From positions 179,015 to 243,014 of the forward strand of contig NZ_BMLK01000007.1 of assembly GCF_014645195.1 (NCBI RefSeq): a stretch of 64,000 nucleotides of DNA, written 5' to 3'. The position numbers were made by a program, and so were the translations under genes. Under the pieces are notes generated by a model. It ran no database searches and was not told where the DNA came from. It worked only from the letters and a program-made list of their open reading frames with translations. Source of the DNA: Novosphingobium indicum (GTDB taxonomy: Bacteria > Pseudomonadota > Alphaproteobacteria > Sphingomonadales > Sphingomonadaceae). Below are positions 7,613 to 16,179 of the stretch, piece by piece (position 1 is the first letter of the stretch; each line of letters opens with the position of its first letter).

Positions 7613-9448
7613 GTGAGTTTCAGGCAGACAGTGGCGTCAGACTTCTATTTCACTCCGTTCGAAGGCAGGCGCCCGCCGCCGCCACTCCGGGTGTCGCGGC
7701 CCGTTGAGCGTATCTGGCATGTGCTTGGCGTGGCGAACCTGCTTGCCGGGGCGATCTATATCTGGTGGCGCTGGACGCATTCGCTCAATTTCGATGCGCT
7801 CTGGTTTGCGCTTCCTCTCGTTTTGGCCGAGACCTGTGCCTACTTCGGGCTGATCCTGTTCACGGCGAACCTGTGGAAGACGCGCGATTACCCGCAGCAA
7901 GCGCCGCCTTCGTCCATTGCGCAATGCACGCAAGAGGGGGAAAGCGCCGAAAGGCCGGTGAGCGTTGACCTGTTCATCACCACCTACAGCGAGGAAGAGG
8001 AGCTCGTGCGCCTCTCCATCCGCGATGCGAAGCAGATATCCTATCCCCATGCGATCGACTTTCGTGTCCACGTGCTCGACGACGGGCGGCGGGAGTCCAT
8101 GCGCCAGGTCTGCGAAGAGGAGGGGGTGGGCTATATCAGCCGCACCAATAACGTCGGATACAAGGCGGGTAACCTGCGCAATGCCATGGAGCAGACGAGC
8201 GGCGATTTCATTGTCATCTGCGATGCCGATACGCGACCGTTTCCCACGATCCTCGAACATACGCTGGGTTATTTCCGCGATCCCGATGTCGCGATCGTGC
8301 AGACGCCGCAGTGGTTCTACGACCTCCCTGAAGGCAAGCGGCTCAAGGATGTGTGGGGACGCCGCGCGGGCAAGCCCGGGCAGCTTCTCGGCGCGGCGAT
8401 CGAAGCGGTCTTCGGCGAAATCCGCATCGACGAGGACCCGTTCGTCAATGATCCGGCGATGTTCTACGATGTTATCCAGCGCCGCCGAAACCCTTGGAAT
8501 GCGGCCTTTTGTTGCGGGGCCGGTTCGATCCATCGCCGAGAAGCGGTTATGTTCGTGGCGCTGCGTGCCTATGCCGATGCCATTGCCCGCAGCGGCGACG
8601 AAGGCCGTAGTCGCATCCGCAAGCTTCTGGGACTGCAGCACAAACCCGATGATGCCCTGGCACGATGGCAGGCTGCGCAGGAAGAGGAACTCACACCTTA
8701 CAAGTTCCACGTTTCGGAAGACATCTACTCCACCATCGTCCTGCATCAGGATAGCGAGCGAAAGTGGAAGACCGTGCTCCACCCGGAAGTGGAGTCGAAA
8801 ATGCTTTCGCCGCAGGATCTGCTCTCGTGGACGGTGCAGCGGTTCAAGTATGCGGGCGGAAGTCTGGACATCTTCTTCCACGACAACCCGGTAACGCGGC
8901 CCGGCATGACGCTCGCGCAGCGCGTGATGTACCTGACCACGTTCTGGTCTTATTTCGGCGCCACCTGGAACCTGATCTTCCTGCTATCACCGATCGTCTA
9001 CATGTTCACGACGATCGCGCCTGTGAGTGCCTATACGGGCGACTTCTTCGGCCATGCGCTGCCGTTTCTGGTGCTCAACGAACTGGCCTTCATGATGGGG
9101 ACCTGGGGGCTGTCGGGCTACAAGGGGAAGGTCTCCTACCTCGCCAGTTTCCCGATTTCTCTGCGGGCCCTGTGGGCCGTGATCCGCGGCAAGAAGATAT
9201 CGTTTCCGGTCACGCCAAAGCAGCGGCAGGAAGGCAATTATTTTGGACTCGTCTGGCCGCAGATAGCCGTGATCGGCCTAACCGTCACCGCCTTTGCCTG
9301 GTGCGCTTTGCGCCTCTTCACTGTGGGGGGAGGCTATACGCTGGGCGGGCTGATCGCGAACGGGCTGTGGGGGCTGAACAACATTCTGGCGATGTCGATA
9401 ATGGTGCGTGCGGCGTTCTGGAAACCGGAAGAGGAGGGAAGCCAGTGA
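7613..9448 (+). CDS. Membrane GT2 glycosyltransferase, cellulose synthase-like
   Basis: A processive-type inner-membrane family 2 glycosyltransferase of 611 residues. Two N-terminal TM segments (about 34-52 and 61-84) precede the cytoplasmic GT-A domain (about 115-420). This has DD at 156-157, the metal-binding DAD at 204-206, the probable catalytic base in SED (Asp370) and QRFKY at 409-413 in place of QxxRW. At least four TM helices follow (about 430-600). It lacks a PilZ c-di-GMP domain and no bcsB/bcsC follows, so it is not a standard BcsA. It probably makes a beta-glucan-like polymer. The GTG start at 7613 is the first in frame. Its stop overlaps the next gene by 4 bases. Confidence 0.85.
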   Translation: MSFRQTVASDFYFTPFEGRRPPPPLRVSRPVERIWHVLGVANLLAGAIYIWWRWTHSLNFDALWFALPLVLAETCAYFGLILFTANLWKTRDYPQQAPPSSIAQCTQEGESAERPVSVDLFITTYSEEEELVRLSIRDAKQISYPHAIDFRVHVLDDGRRESMRQVCEEEGVGYISRTNNVGYKAGNLRNAMEQTSGDFIVICDADTRPFPTILEHTLGYFRDPDVAIVQTPQWFYDLPEGKRLKDVWGRRAGKPGQLLGAAIEAVFGEIRIDEDPFVNDPAMFYDVIQRRRNPWNAAFCCGAGSIHRREAVMFVALRAYADAIARSGDEGRSRIRKLLGLQHKPDDALARWQAAQEEELTPYKFHVSEDIYSTIVLHQDSERKWKTVLHPEVESKMLSPQDLLSWTVQRFKYAGGSLDIFFHDNPVTRPGMTLAQRVMYLTTFWSYFGATWNLIFLLSPIVYMFTTIAPVSAYTGDFFGHALPFLVLNELAFMMGTWGLSGYKGKVSYLASFPISLRALWAVIRGKKISFPVTPKQRQEGNYFGLVWPQIAVIGLTVTAFAWCALRLFTVGGGYTLGGLIANGLWGLNNILAMSIMVRAAFWKPEEEGSQ

Positions 9449-9618
9449 GCTTTCGCAGGAATCTGCGCCATGCCCGCAGCCACCTGATCATCGTCGCGGT
9501 GCTCATCATAGCCGGAGCCGTGATCGTGCAGATTGAAGACCGGAACCTGCAGCAGGAAGCGGGCAAACCGATTCCCGATCACGGAATTGAATCGGTGGGC
9601 ACCGTCACCGGGAAATAG
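9445..9618 (+). CDS. Small single-pass membrane protein coupled to the glycosyltransferase
   Basis: A 57-residue protein starting with the GTG of a GTGA overlap with the glycosyltransferase stop, which suggests coupled translation. It has a basic N-terminus (VSFRRNLRHARSH), one TM helix (about 14-29, LIIVAVLIIAGAVIVQI) and a short polar C-terminal tail. It matches no named family I recognise. By position it may be an accessory subunit of the synthase, as small membrane peptides are in other polysaccharide synthases. Confidence 0.6.
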   Translation: MSFRRNLRHARSHLIIVAVLIIAGAVIVQIEDRNLQQEAGKPIPDHGIESVGTVTGK

Positions 9619-9640
9619 ACGGGGCGAACCGGCGAACGCA

Positions 9641-10060
9641 TCACGGCAGGCGTTTGGTCATCACCAGCCGGTTCAGGCCGTTCTCGCTGGTATACTCGAT
9701 TCCGTCCATGCAGGATTGAATGATGCCGGTACCGCGTCCGTGGGTGGCGTCCGGAGGGACCGTCTCGCAGCGCAGGAACTGCCCGTCTGGAACGGGTGTG
9801 CCGCGATCCAGAAGTTCCATGCGTATCGTGCTTCCGGCAATCTGCACGATCAGCGTAAGTTCGCCTTCCGGCCGGCCCTGGTAGCCATGCTCGACCACGT
9901 TGTTCGCGGCTTCAACCAAGGCAAGTTCACAATCGAAAGTCGTCAATTCGTCGATGGCCTTATCCGCGCAGGCCATGCGCAGATGTTCGGCAAGCCGCCT
10001 GACTTCCATCAGGTTTGCCGCAACCGAAATACCCGAAGGCAGATCAGGCGAGGGCATCAT
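9641..10060 (-). CDS. Anti-sigma-type serine kinase/ATPase, RsbW-like
   Basis: A 139-residue GHKL ATPase of the HATPase_c_2 group. The N box ELALVEAANNVVEHGY (Glu50, Asn53), the G1 box LLDRGTPVP and the G2 box GRGTGI are all present. In partner switching such proteins bind a sigma factor or other target and phosphorylate the STAS antagonist. It is the third gene of a trio with the STAS protein (17-base overlap) and the REC-PP2C phosphatase. It converges on the small membrane gene with 22 bases between. Its final target is not encoded nearby: no sigma factor is seen. Confidence 0.85.
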   Translation of the reverse strand: MMPSPDLPSGISVAANLMEVRRLAEHLRMACADKAIDELTTFDCELALVEAANNVVEHGYQGRPEGELTLIVQIAGSTIRMELLDRGTPVPDGQFLRCETVPPDATHGRGTGIIQSCMDGIEYTSENGLNRLVMTKRLP

Positions 10061-10367
10061 GCGCGGCTGAGATGCTGTCGCACTGGATGAACAGGCTATC
10101 CAGACGGGTGATATGGAGGAGCCGCTGCACCGCGGGCGATGCGCCTACAATCACGATGCGGCCATTCGTTCCCATTTGCTTGAGCATCGAAACCAGCACG
10201 CCGAGGCCGGTTGAATCGATGAACTCGACGTTCGATAGATCGAGAATAACCCGTTCCGGACGGTCTTCGAAGCGGCCCGCCAGTTCCTGGCGCAAGGCCG
10301 GAGCCGCTGCTGCATCCAGCCGGGGGTGATCGATCACGACTTCGAGAATTTCGCTTTCGCCTACCAT
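10044..10367 (-). CDS. STAS-domain anti-sigma factor antagonist
   Basis: A 107-residue single STAS domain. The conserved phosphorylation site lies in FIDSTGLG, with Ser52 as the probable target of the RsbW-like kinase and of the PP2C phosphatase. The rest follows the SpoIIAA/RsbV pattern (VILDLSNVEFIDS, then GRIVIVGASPAVQRLLHITRLD). Its ATG shares one base with the stop of the phosphatase gene upstream (TGATG), so the two are translationally coupled. Confidence 0.9.
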   Translation of the reverse strand: MVGESEILEVVIDHPRLDAAAAPALRQELAGRFEDRPERVILDLSNVEFIDSTGLGVLVSMLKQMGTNGRIVIVGASPAVQRLLHITRLDSLFIQCDSISAAHDALA

Positions 10368-11584
10368 CAGTCGTTGCTCTCCGTTTGGCTGTGTTCGATC
10401 GCCAGCATGGAAATATCGTCCTCGAAGGTCTGGGTTGGCAAGTGGGCTCGCAGGTCATCCGAAAGCGACGCTGCAAATTGCGAGAGAGGCGTGCCTGCAC
10501 TGGCTATCAGCGCTTGCTCGAGCCGCTGCTCGCCGAACTGTTCGCCAGACGCATTCATCGCTTCGGTTATCCCGTCCGAATATGTCACGAACCGGGCACC
10601 CTGGGGGAAGGCGAATCGTTCCGGCTCGTAGGTGGTATTGTCGAACCATCCCACCGGCATAGCGCGTCCGCCCGAAATCTGGCTGACGCTTCCGTCCATC
10701 ATGAGCAATGGTGGCGGATGCCCGGCGCAAACCACCCAGCCTTCGCTATCTTCGGGGAAAATGAGGCCGCAGGCTACGGTGGCGTAGCTGTCATCCCCGC
10801 GGTCGCAGATCTCGCGGTTGATCGTCGCCATCGCCACTCCAAGATCAGGTGCGCTCGTGGGTCTCAACTGCTTGATGCGATGATGCAGGTGAAAGGAATC
10901 GAGAGCTGCAGGCACACCGTGCCCGCGCACGTCGACCAGGAAAAACAGCAGGCCTTCCTCACGTAGCGGCGAAGCGCCGATTGAATCGCCCCCAAGAAGC
11001 GCGGCGGGCCGATAGAGATGTGAGAGTGCGAGCGCTCCGCACCTGTCGAAACGCGGCAGCAGGCGTTCATGCAGGGCCGTGGCCGCGCTAAGGTCGGCTT
11101 GTACCCGCTCCAGGGCGTCGCTGGCACGCCTGTGCTCCATAGCCAGCTGGGCGTTACGGCGCTTGAGACGAAGGTGGAGCAGGCGGTTGCGCGCGGCGCT
11201 GGCGATGACGAGGCCCAGTTCCACGATCTGAAGCGGCTTGAAGAGAAAATCGTCAACGCCCGCCTCCATGGCGGCGCGCATCACTTTTTCCTCGCTGCGC
11301 GCGGTCATCATTGCGATGTGGAGATGACTGTCCGCGCTTGTCAGCTTGCGGGCTTCGGCCACCAGTTCCATCCCGTCCATGCCGGGCATCTGCCAGTCGG
11401 AGATGAGCAGGTGCACTTCGCGACTTTTCAGAATTTCGAGGGCTTCAGCGCCGTTTTCGGCGGCCTTTGGCCGGCATCCTAACGATTCGAGCTGCAGGCA
11501 CAGGTACTCCCCCATCAGGGAGTCGTCGTCGACGACGAGAACCTTCAGGTTCGTGCGCGCGGAGGAAATGGCAGACGTAAACAT
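10367..11584 (-). CDS. Response regulator with PP2C-type (SpoIIE/RsbU) phosphatase domain
   Basis: A 405-residue protein. The N-terminal receiver domain (12-130) has the acidic pair Asp19/Asp20, phospho-acceptor Asp63 (ISDWQMPGMDG) and Lys116 (FLFKPL). A coiled-coil linker covers about 135-175. The C-terminal SpoIIE phosphatase (about 185-400) has the metal ligands in LGGDS (Asp200), DVRGHG (Asp218), YSDGIT (Asp337) and EDDISM (389-390). It should dephosphorylate the STAS protein when its receiver is switched by a histidine kinase or Hpt. The layout resembles Pseudomonas HsbR, which is driven by HptB. It heads the trio at 9.6-11.6 kb. Confidence 0.9.
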   Translation of the reverse strand: MFTSAISSARTNLKVLVVDDDSLMGEYLCLQLESLGCRPKAAENGAEALEILKSREVHLLISDWQMPGMDGMELVAEARKLTSADSHLHIAMMTARSEEKVMRAAMEAGVDDFLFKPLQIVELGLVIASAARNRLLHLRLKRRNAQLAMEHRRASDALERVQADLSAATALHERLLPRFDRCGALALSHLYRPAALLGGDSIGASPLREEGLLFFLVDVRGHGVPAALDSFHLHHRIKQLRPTSAPDLGVAMATINREICDRGDDSYATVACGLIFPEDSEGWVVCAGHPPPLLMMDGSVSQISGGRAMPVGWFDNTTYEPERFAFPQGARFVTYSDGITEAMNASGEQFGEQRLEQALIASAGTPLSQFAASLSDDLRAHLPTQTFEDDISMLAIEHSQTESND

Positions 11585-11724
11585 GGAATATCGGGCACAC
11601 AGGGGGAAACTGACCAGATTATTCCCGGAACTGGTTACCTTTTGCTAAACACCTTCGAATATATGTGTGCCTCGTTGAAATGGGTCTCGTGAGCGTGACC
11701 CGTGTTGGCCTGAAGGCGCGCCTG

Positions 11725-12432
11725 ATGAGTTTCAAAAACCTGCGTTCTTTTTTCGGTGCGAGCCTGGTTCTGCCGCTTGCGCTGTTCGCCCAGCCCGTGT
11801 CCGCACAGGATACGGGTGTCGTTTATGCCGGGGGCTCGGCGGGAGACGGCGTGAATGCCTACACCGGCGGCGTCGTTGCGCTGCCGGGCGCGGAGCTCGG
11901 CAAGGGGCTTGCGGTTCGTGCTGGCGTCAGCGGCGGGCAATACCGTTACGAATCGAATGGTCAGCGCATCTCGGCCGACTACATCGGCGCAGAGGTGGCG
12001 CTGGTCTATCAGATGTCCGGCCGCTGGGGCTGGGTGAACGTCTCGGCCGGACCGCGCGTGACAGACACCAGGCTGAAGCCCGTCGACCTCGGCAACCGCA
12101 TGCGGGGGACCCGGTTCGACCTTGCAATGCAGACCGACGGCACTGTCGGAAATGAATGGCGCGCAAGTTGGTTTGCCTCATACGCCGTGAACGATCGGAG
12201 TTATCTCACGCAGCTTCGGCTCAACCGCCTCGTTGACGGGGAAACCGACACCCGTGTGGGTATTGAGGGTGGGGTGCAGGGTGACCGCAGCTACACTCGC
12301 CCCAGTGCCGGGCTCTATGTTTCCACGAGGCTCGGGGGAAAGTGGCAGGGGCTTATTGGTGCCGGTGCTTCGAAGCAGAAAGACCGTTCCGCCAAACCCT
12401 ACGTCACACTCGGCATAAGCCGCGTGTTCTGA
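11725..12432 (+). CDS. BcsS-like outer-membrane/periplasmic polysaccharide protein
   Basis: A 235-residue exported protein. The signal peptide covers 1-27 (MSFKNLRSFFGASLV..., VSA-Q). The rest is Gly- and aromatic-rich with alternating beta strands and ends in ...YVTLGISRVF, a C-terminal aromatic typical of outer-membrane barrels. It resembles the alphaproteobacterial cellulose protein BcsS, here matched by pattern only. The ATG at 11725 is chosen over 11665 because it gives a proper signal peptide and has GAAGG upstream. It is 14 bases before the GH16 gene and so probably in the same operon. Confidence 0.6.
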   Translation: MSFKNLRSFFGASLVLPLALFAQPVSAQDTGVVYAGGSAGDGVNAYTGGVVALPGAELGKGLAVRAGVSGGQYRYESNGQRISADYIGAEVALVYQMSGRWGWVNVSAGPRVTDTRLKPVDLGNRMRGTRFDLAMQTDGTVGNEWRASWFASYAVNDRSYLTQLRLNRLVDGETDTRVGIEGGVQGDRSYTRPSAGLYVSTRLGGKWQGLIGAGASKQKDRSAKPYVTLGISRVF

Positions 12433-12446
12433 AGGGGGCATGCCGA

Positions 12447-13301
12447 ATGTTCGCGAGAACGGCGCTTGCCTTTCTGATTCTGGCTTCATGTACTCTCCCG
12501 ATTAGCGCCATGGCTGCAGATGCTTCGGTACCGCTGCCGCTCGTGGGAGACCCGTTCGTTCGTCCGGACGGTTACACGATCGTCTGGAACGATGAATTCG
12601 ACAGCGGCGAACTGCCGGATATCGGGCGCTGGCACAACGAGACATCACGCAATCGCCGCGGGTGGTACAACGGTGAGCTGCAATATTACGCTCATCAGCG
12701 GCGGGAGAACGCCCGCATCGAAAATCAACGCCTCGTGATCGAGGCGCGGCAGGAGGATCTGTCTGCGAAGGGGTGGGATGACTGGTCCGGCCAGAAGTTC
12801 AGTTCGGCCCGTCTTACCACGCGGGGACGGGCGTCTTGGCGGCACGGTTTCTTCGAAATCCGCGCAAGACTGCCCTGTGTGGTTGGTGCCTGGCCGGCCA
12901 TATGGTTGCTGCCCGAACATCAGGACATGCAGTGGCAGGGCGGTGAAATCGATATCGCCGAAGCGGTCGGCTATGAGCCCGGCACGGTTCATCATGCAGT
13001 CCAGACGGCGAAGCGCAATTTCCTCGACGGCAACCATGATCGCGGCGAAAGCCACTTGAATTATTGCGGCGGCTTCCATGACTACCAGTTGCTCTGGACG
13101 GAAGACCGCATCGTTGTGGGTGTCGACGGAAAAGTGGGTTTTGCCGCTCGGCCGCGAGGCTTCGATCGCAAGATGATCCTGATTTTGAACGTCGCGGTGG
13201 GGGGCGCGTGGGCCGGTGCTCAGAGTCTAGACGCCGAAGCCTTTCCTGCCCGCATGGAAGTGGTCAGCGTGCGCGTCTGGCAAAAGGCTGAGCCCAGATG
13301 A
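12447..13301 (+). CDS. Glycoside hydrolase family 16 (beta-glucanase type)
   Basis: A secreted 284-residue endo-glycanase. The signal peptide is at 1-24 (ISAMA-AD). The GH16 fold covers about 45-280: WNDEFD near the start, the YYAHQRRENARIENQRLVIEA strand region, and the catalytic motif ExDxxE as GGEIDIAE (nucleophile Glu167, Asp169, acid/base Glu172). GH16 enzymes cut beta-1,3, beta-1,3-1,4 or similar glycans with retention. It may trim or release the polymer made by the nearby synthase. Its stop overlaps the kinase start by 4 bases (ATGA). Confidence 0.9.
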   Translation: MFARTALAFLILASCTLPISAMAADASVPLPLVGDPFVRPDGYTIVWNDEFDSGELPDIGRWHNETSRNRRGWYNGELQYYAHQRRENARIENQRLVIEARQEDLSAKGWDDWSGQKFSSARLTTRGRASWRHGFFEIRARLPCVVGAWPAIWLLPEHQDMQWQGGEIDIAEAVGYEPGTVHHAVQTAKRNFLDGNHDRGESHLNYCGGFHDYQLLWTEDRIVVGVDGKVGFAARPRGFDRKMILILNVAVGGAWAGAQSLDAEAFPARMEVVSVRVWQKAEPR

Positions 13302-15811
13302 ACGGAATCCAGATCAGCGGCCGCGCACAGCGCGCAGGACGATGGCGGGAGCGTTTTGCGAAGATCGTCGCTTTTCTGGCGCCCCTGATCATCGGGGCGG
13401 TTGTGGTATTGCTCACACAGCAGGTGCGCACGACGGATCACCTCAATCTGGAGAAAGAGCGCGCACGGGAACGGCGTACAGAACTGTTCCAGCTGCTCTC
13501 GGCGCATCAGGATGTCGAAACTGGTGGTCGCGGCTATGTGATCACGGGAAATGAAAAGTTCCTTGAGCCTTATAACAAGGGGAGTCGGCGTCTTCTTTCC
13601 TTTTGGCAGCGCTTGTCCGAGTTCGGCCCCGGTCAATCATCGGAACCTGACGCGCTCCTGAAACTGCGAGAACTTTCGAGCCTCAAACTCGCCCATACCA
13701 GAGCGACCATTGAAACGCGGCGAGCCGGCGATCAGCAGGGCGCGGAAGCCAAAGTCATGTCGGGTCGAGGCAGGCTCCTCATGGACGAAATACGGGAGGG
13801 GATCGACCAGCTTCTGGAACGCCAGCAAAATACGATTGCCGAACGTTCGGCAAACGCCGAGCGGGCGGTCACCAACATTCGCTATCTCACGTTCGCCCTG
13901 TTAGCAACGCTTGCCGCGCTCTTGATCGCTGCATGGCTGGCCCTGCAGCATTCCCTGCGCTCGCGCGATGACGCCTGGACGAAACTCGAAGACATGGCCT
14001 TGCGGCAAAAGGCTGTCCTTGAAAGCGCCATGGACGGGATCATCACGATCAATCCCAGTGGCTCGATCGAGAGTACGAATGCAGCGACATTGCGCATGTT
14101 CGGTTATGCCCCCGGTGAACTCGACCGCCGCGATGTCGGTATCCTGCTTGCCGATCAGCCGCCGATTGGTCAGGTGGCAGAAGAACTGCGCGCGTTCGGA
14201 ATGCAAAACGACGCGGACGGAACGGCCGTTGAGATCCTGGCACGCCGCAGCGATGGAATCGTGTTCCCTACGGAAGTCGCCCTCACGACGACGCTGTTGA
14301 ACGAAGGCCTGCGTTACGTTGCGGTGATCAGGGACGTGACCGAGCGCAAGCGCAACGAGCAGATAAAGTCCGACTTCGTGTCTACCGTAACGCACGAATT
14401 GCGCACACCGCTGACGTCCATCGCCGGTGCCCTCGGTTTGCTGAAGGGCGGCAGTGCTGGCGTACTCCCCGAGCGGGTCGACCGCCTCATCACTATCGCA
14501 CACGATAACGCCAATCGCATGGTGCGCCTCGTGAACGATATTCTGGACATCCAGAAGATCGAATCCGGCAACATGCCGTTCAATCTTCGCGAGCTCGATC
14601 TGAAAGCGGCTGTCAGTTCAGCCATTGAGGAAAACCGCAGCTATGCCGCGAAGTTTGGCGCCGATATCGCGCTGTCGGCCCCGATGACGCCGATGACAGT
14701 GTCCGCCGATCCGGACCGGCTTGCGCAAGTTCTTACCAATCTGCTGTCCAATGCGGCCAAGTTCTCACCGCCAGGTGGTACGGTGCAGGTGACTATATCC
14801 CGGCATGATGCCTTTTACCGGGTCACGATTGCGGACAAAGGGGTGGGAATTCCTGAAGACTTCCGCGATCAGATATTCACGAAATTCGCGCAGGCAGATT
14901 CCACGACCAACCGTGCCAACGGCGGTACCGGGCTCGGGCTCAGTATCGTTCGCGAAATCGTCGAGCGGCTGGACGGGCACGTCAGCTTCGATACCGAAAT
15001 GGGCAAGGGAACCCGCTTTCACGTCGATCTGCCTGTGCCTGACCGCGCGGCCGAGCTGCAAACACCAGCCCATCCGGCATTGCTCGTCTGCGGCAATGGA
15101 GCCGGCAAGGTCCTGACCCAGGCTTTGCGAAAAGCCGGCTATGCAGTTACCTATGCGACCAATCCTGACATGGCACGCGAAGCGGCAGCCAGGACAAAGT
15201 TTGCAGGTATTGTCGTCGATATGGGACTGCCCGACGGAGTGGGCATCGACATTATCCAGAGACTGCACGAAGACACCCTGAATGCCGATACACCGGTAAT
15301 GGCGATCGGCGGAGAACCCGGCGCGACAGAACTGGATGGTGCCGGGGCGCTTATCCTGGACTGGTTGCGCAAGCCGCTCGACATTCCCCGGCTGATAGGC
15401 AGCGTTGAAACCGCACGCGCCGCGATCGACCAGCAATGTCCGCGCATTCTCCATGTGGAAGACGATCCCGATGTTCGTCGTCTGGTCGGAATGGCTTTGG
15501 AAAACCACTGCGAGATCGTGGTGGCCGATAGCCTGACCAGCGCGCGCGCCCTTTTGCAGGAGGGCGAATTCGACCTCGCAATTCTCGACATCGGCCTGCG
15601 CGATGGGGCCGGCGTCGAGTTGCTTCCCGAGTTGCGGCAGGGAGGAGACACGCCGATCCCGGTCATCATCTTCTCGGCACAAAATACCGATTCCGAAAGC
15701 GCAGGCCTTGTGGATGCCAATCTCACCAAGGCGCGCACGCCGATAGCCGAACTGATCGCGACTGTGGGAAGGCTGGTCGAGACCCATCGCGAAAGGACAT
15801 CGTCAGAATGA
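13298..15811 (+). CDS. Hybrid sensor histidine kinase (CHASE3-PAS-HisKA-HATPase-REC-REC)
   Basis: An 837-residue inner-membrane kinase. TM1 lies at about 23-41, followed by a periplasmic CHASE3-like four-helix domain (42-193, with QDVETGGRGYVITGNEKFLEP) and TM2 (195-215). A PAS domain covers about 235-350. HisKA holds His366 in THELRTP and the HATPase holds the N box around Asn485 plus DKGVGIP and GGTGLGL. Two receivers follow. REC1 (about 593-705) keeps Asp641 and Lys692 but has CGN where the acidic pair should be. REC2 (about 716-830) is complete with EDD and Asp764. It forms an overlapping operon with GH16 before it and the response regulator after it. Confidence 0.92.
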   Translation: MNGIQISGRAQRAGRWRERFAKIVAFLAPLIIGAVVVLLTQQVRTTDHLNLEKERARERRTELFQLLSAHQDVETGGRGYVITGNEKFLEPYNKGSRRLLSFWQRLSEFGPGQSSEPDALLKLRELSSLKLAHTRATIETRRAGDQQGAEAKVMSGRGRLLMDEIREGIDQLLERQQNTIAERSANAERAVTNIRYLTFALLATLAALLIAAWLALQHSLRSRDDAWTKLEDMALRQKAVLESAMDGIITINPSGSIESTNAATLRMFGYAPGELDRRDVGILLADQPPIGQVAEELRAFGMQNDADGTAVEILARRSDGIVFPTEVALTTTLLNEGLRYVAVIRDVTERKRNEQIKSDFVSTVTHELRTPLTSIAGALGLLKGGSAGVLPERVDRLITIAHDNANRMVRLVNDILDIQKIESGNMPFNLRELDLKAAVSSAIEENRSYAAKFGADIALSAPMTPMTVSADPDRLAQVLTNLLSNAAKFSPPGGTVQVTISRHDAFYRVTIADKGVGIPEDFRDQIFTKFAQADSTTNRANGGTGLGLSIVREIVERLDGHVSFDTEMGKGTRFHVDLPVPDRAAELQTPAHPALLVCGNGAGKVLTQALRKAGYAVTYATNPDMAREAAARTKFAGIVVDMGLPDGVGIDIIQRLHEDTLNADTPVMAIGGEPGATELDGAGALILDWLRKPLDIPRLIGSVETARAAIDQQCPRILHVEDDPDVRRLVGMALENHCEIVVADSLTSARALLQEGEFDLAILDIGLRDGAGVELLPELRQGGDTPIPVIIFSAQNTDSESAGLVDANLTKARTPIAELIATVGRLVETHRERTSSE

Positions 15812-16179
15812 CCGTCTCGATACTCTACGTGGACGATGAGCCCGACCTGAGGGAAATTGCGACGATCGCGCTCGAACTCGATCCCGAGATCAGCGTCCGG
15901 ACTTGCGGCAGCGGCCCTGAAGCGCTGGAAGCCCTTGCCCAGACGACGCCGGACCTGATCCTGCTGGACATGATGATGCCCGTCATGGACGGCCCAATGA
16001 CTTTTGCCGAGATCCGGGAACGGTTCGGCAAGAAAACGCCGGTTGTGTTCATCACCGCACGAACAAGCCCGGAGGACGTCGAACGCCTGGTCTCCTTGGG
16101 CGCACATGGCGTGATCCCGAAACCCTTCGATCCGATGAAATTGATCAACCAGGTGCGATTCTTCGTCGACCATGTCTGA
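15808..16179 (+). CDS. Single-domain response regulator
   Basis: A 123-residue stand-alone receiver of the CheY/DivK type with no output domain. The acidic pair Asp9/Asp10 (YVDDEPD), phospho-acceptor Asp54 (LLDMMMPVMDG), Thr in FITART and Lys105 (IPKPFDP) are all in place. It overlaps the kinase gene by 4 bases and the Hpt gene by 8. It probably carries phosphate between the hybrid kinase and the Hpt protein. Confidence 0.92.
   Translation: MTVSILYVDDEPDLREIATIALELDPEISVRTCGSGPEALEALAQTTPDLILLDMMMPVMDGPMTFAEIRERFGKKTPVVFITARTSPEDVERLVSLGAHGVIPKPFDPMKLINQVRFFVDHV

Noticed and set aside
7613..9448. Calling the GT2 a true BcsA cellulose synthase
   Set aside because: No PilZ domain, too short, QRFKY in place of QxxRW, and no bcsB/bcsC.
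9641..11584. Calling the Rsb trio the alphaproteobacterial general stress module
   Set aside because: That module uses PhyR, NepR and EcfG; none of these is present here.
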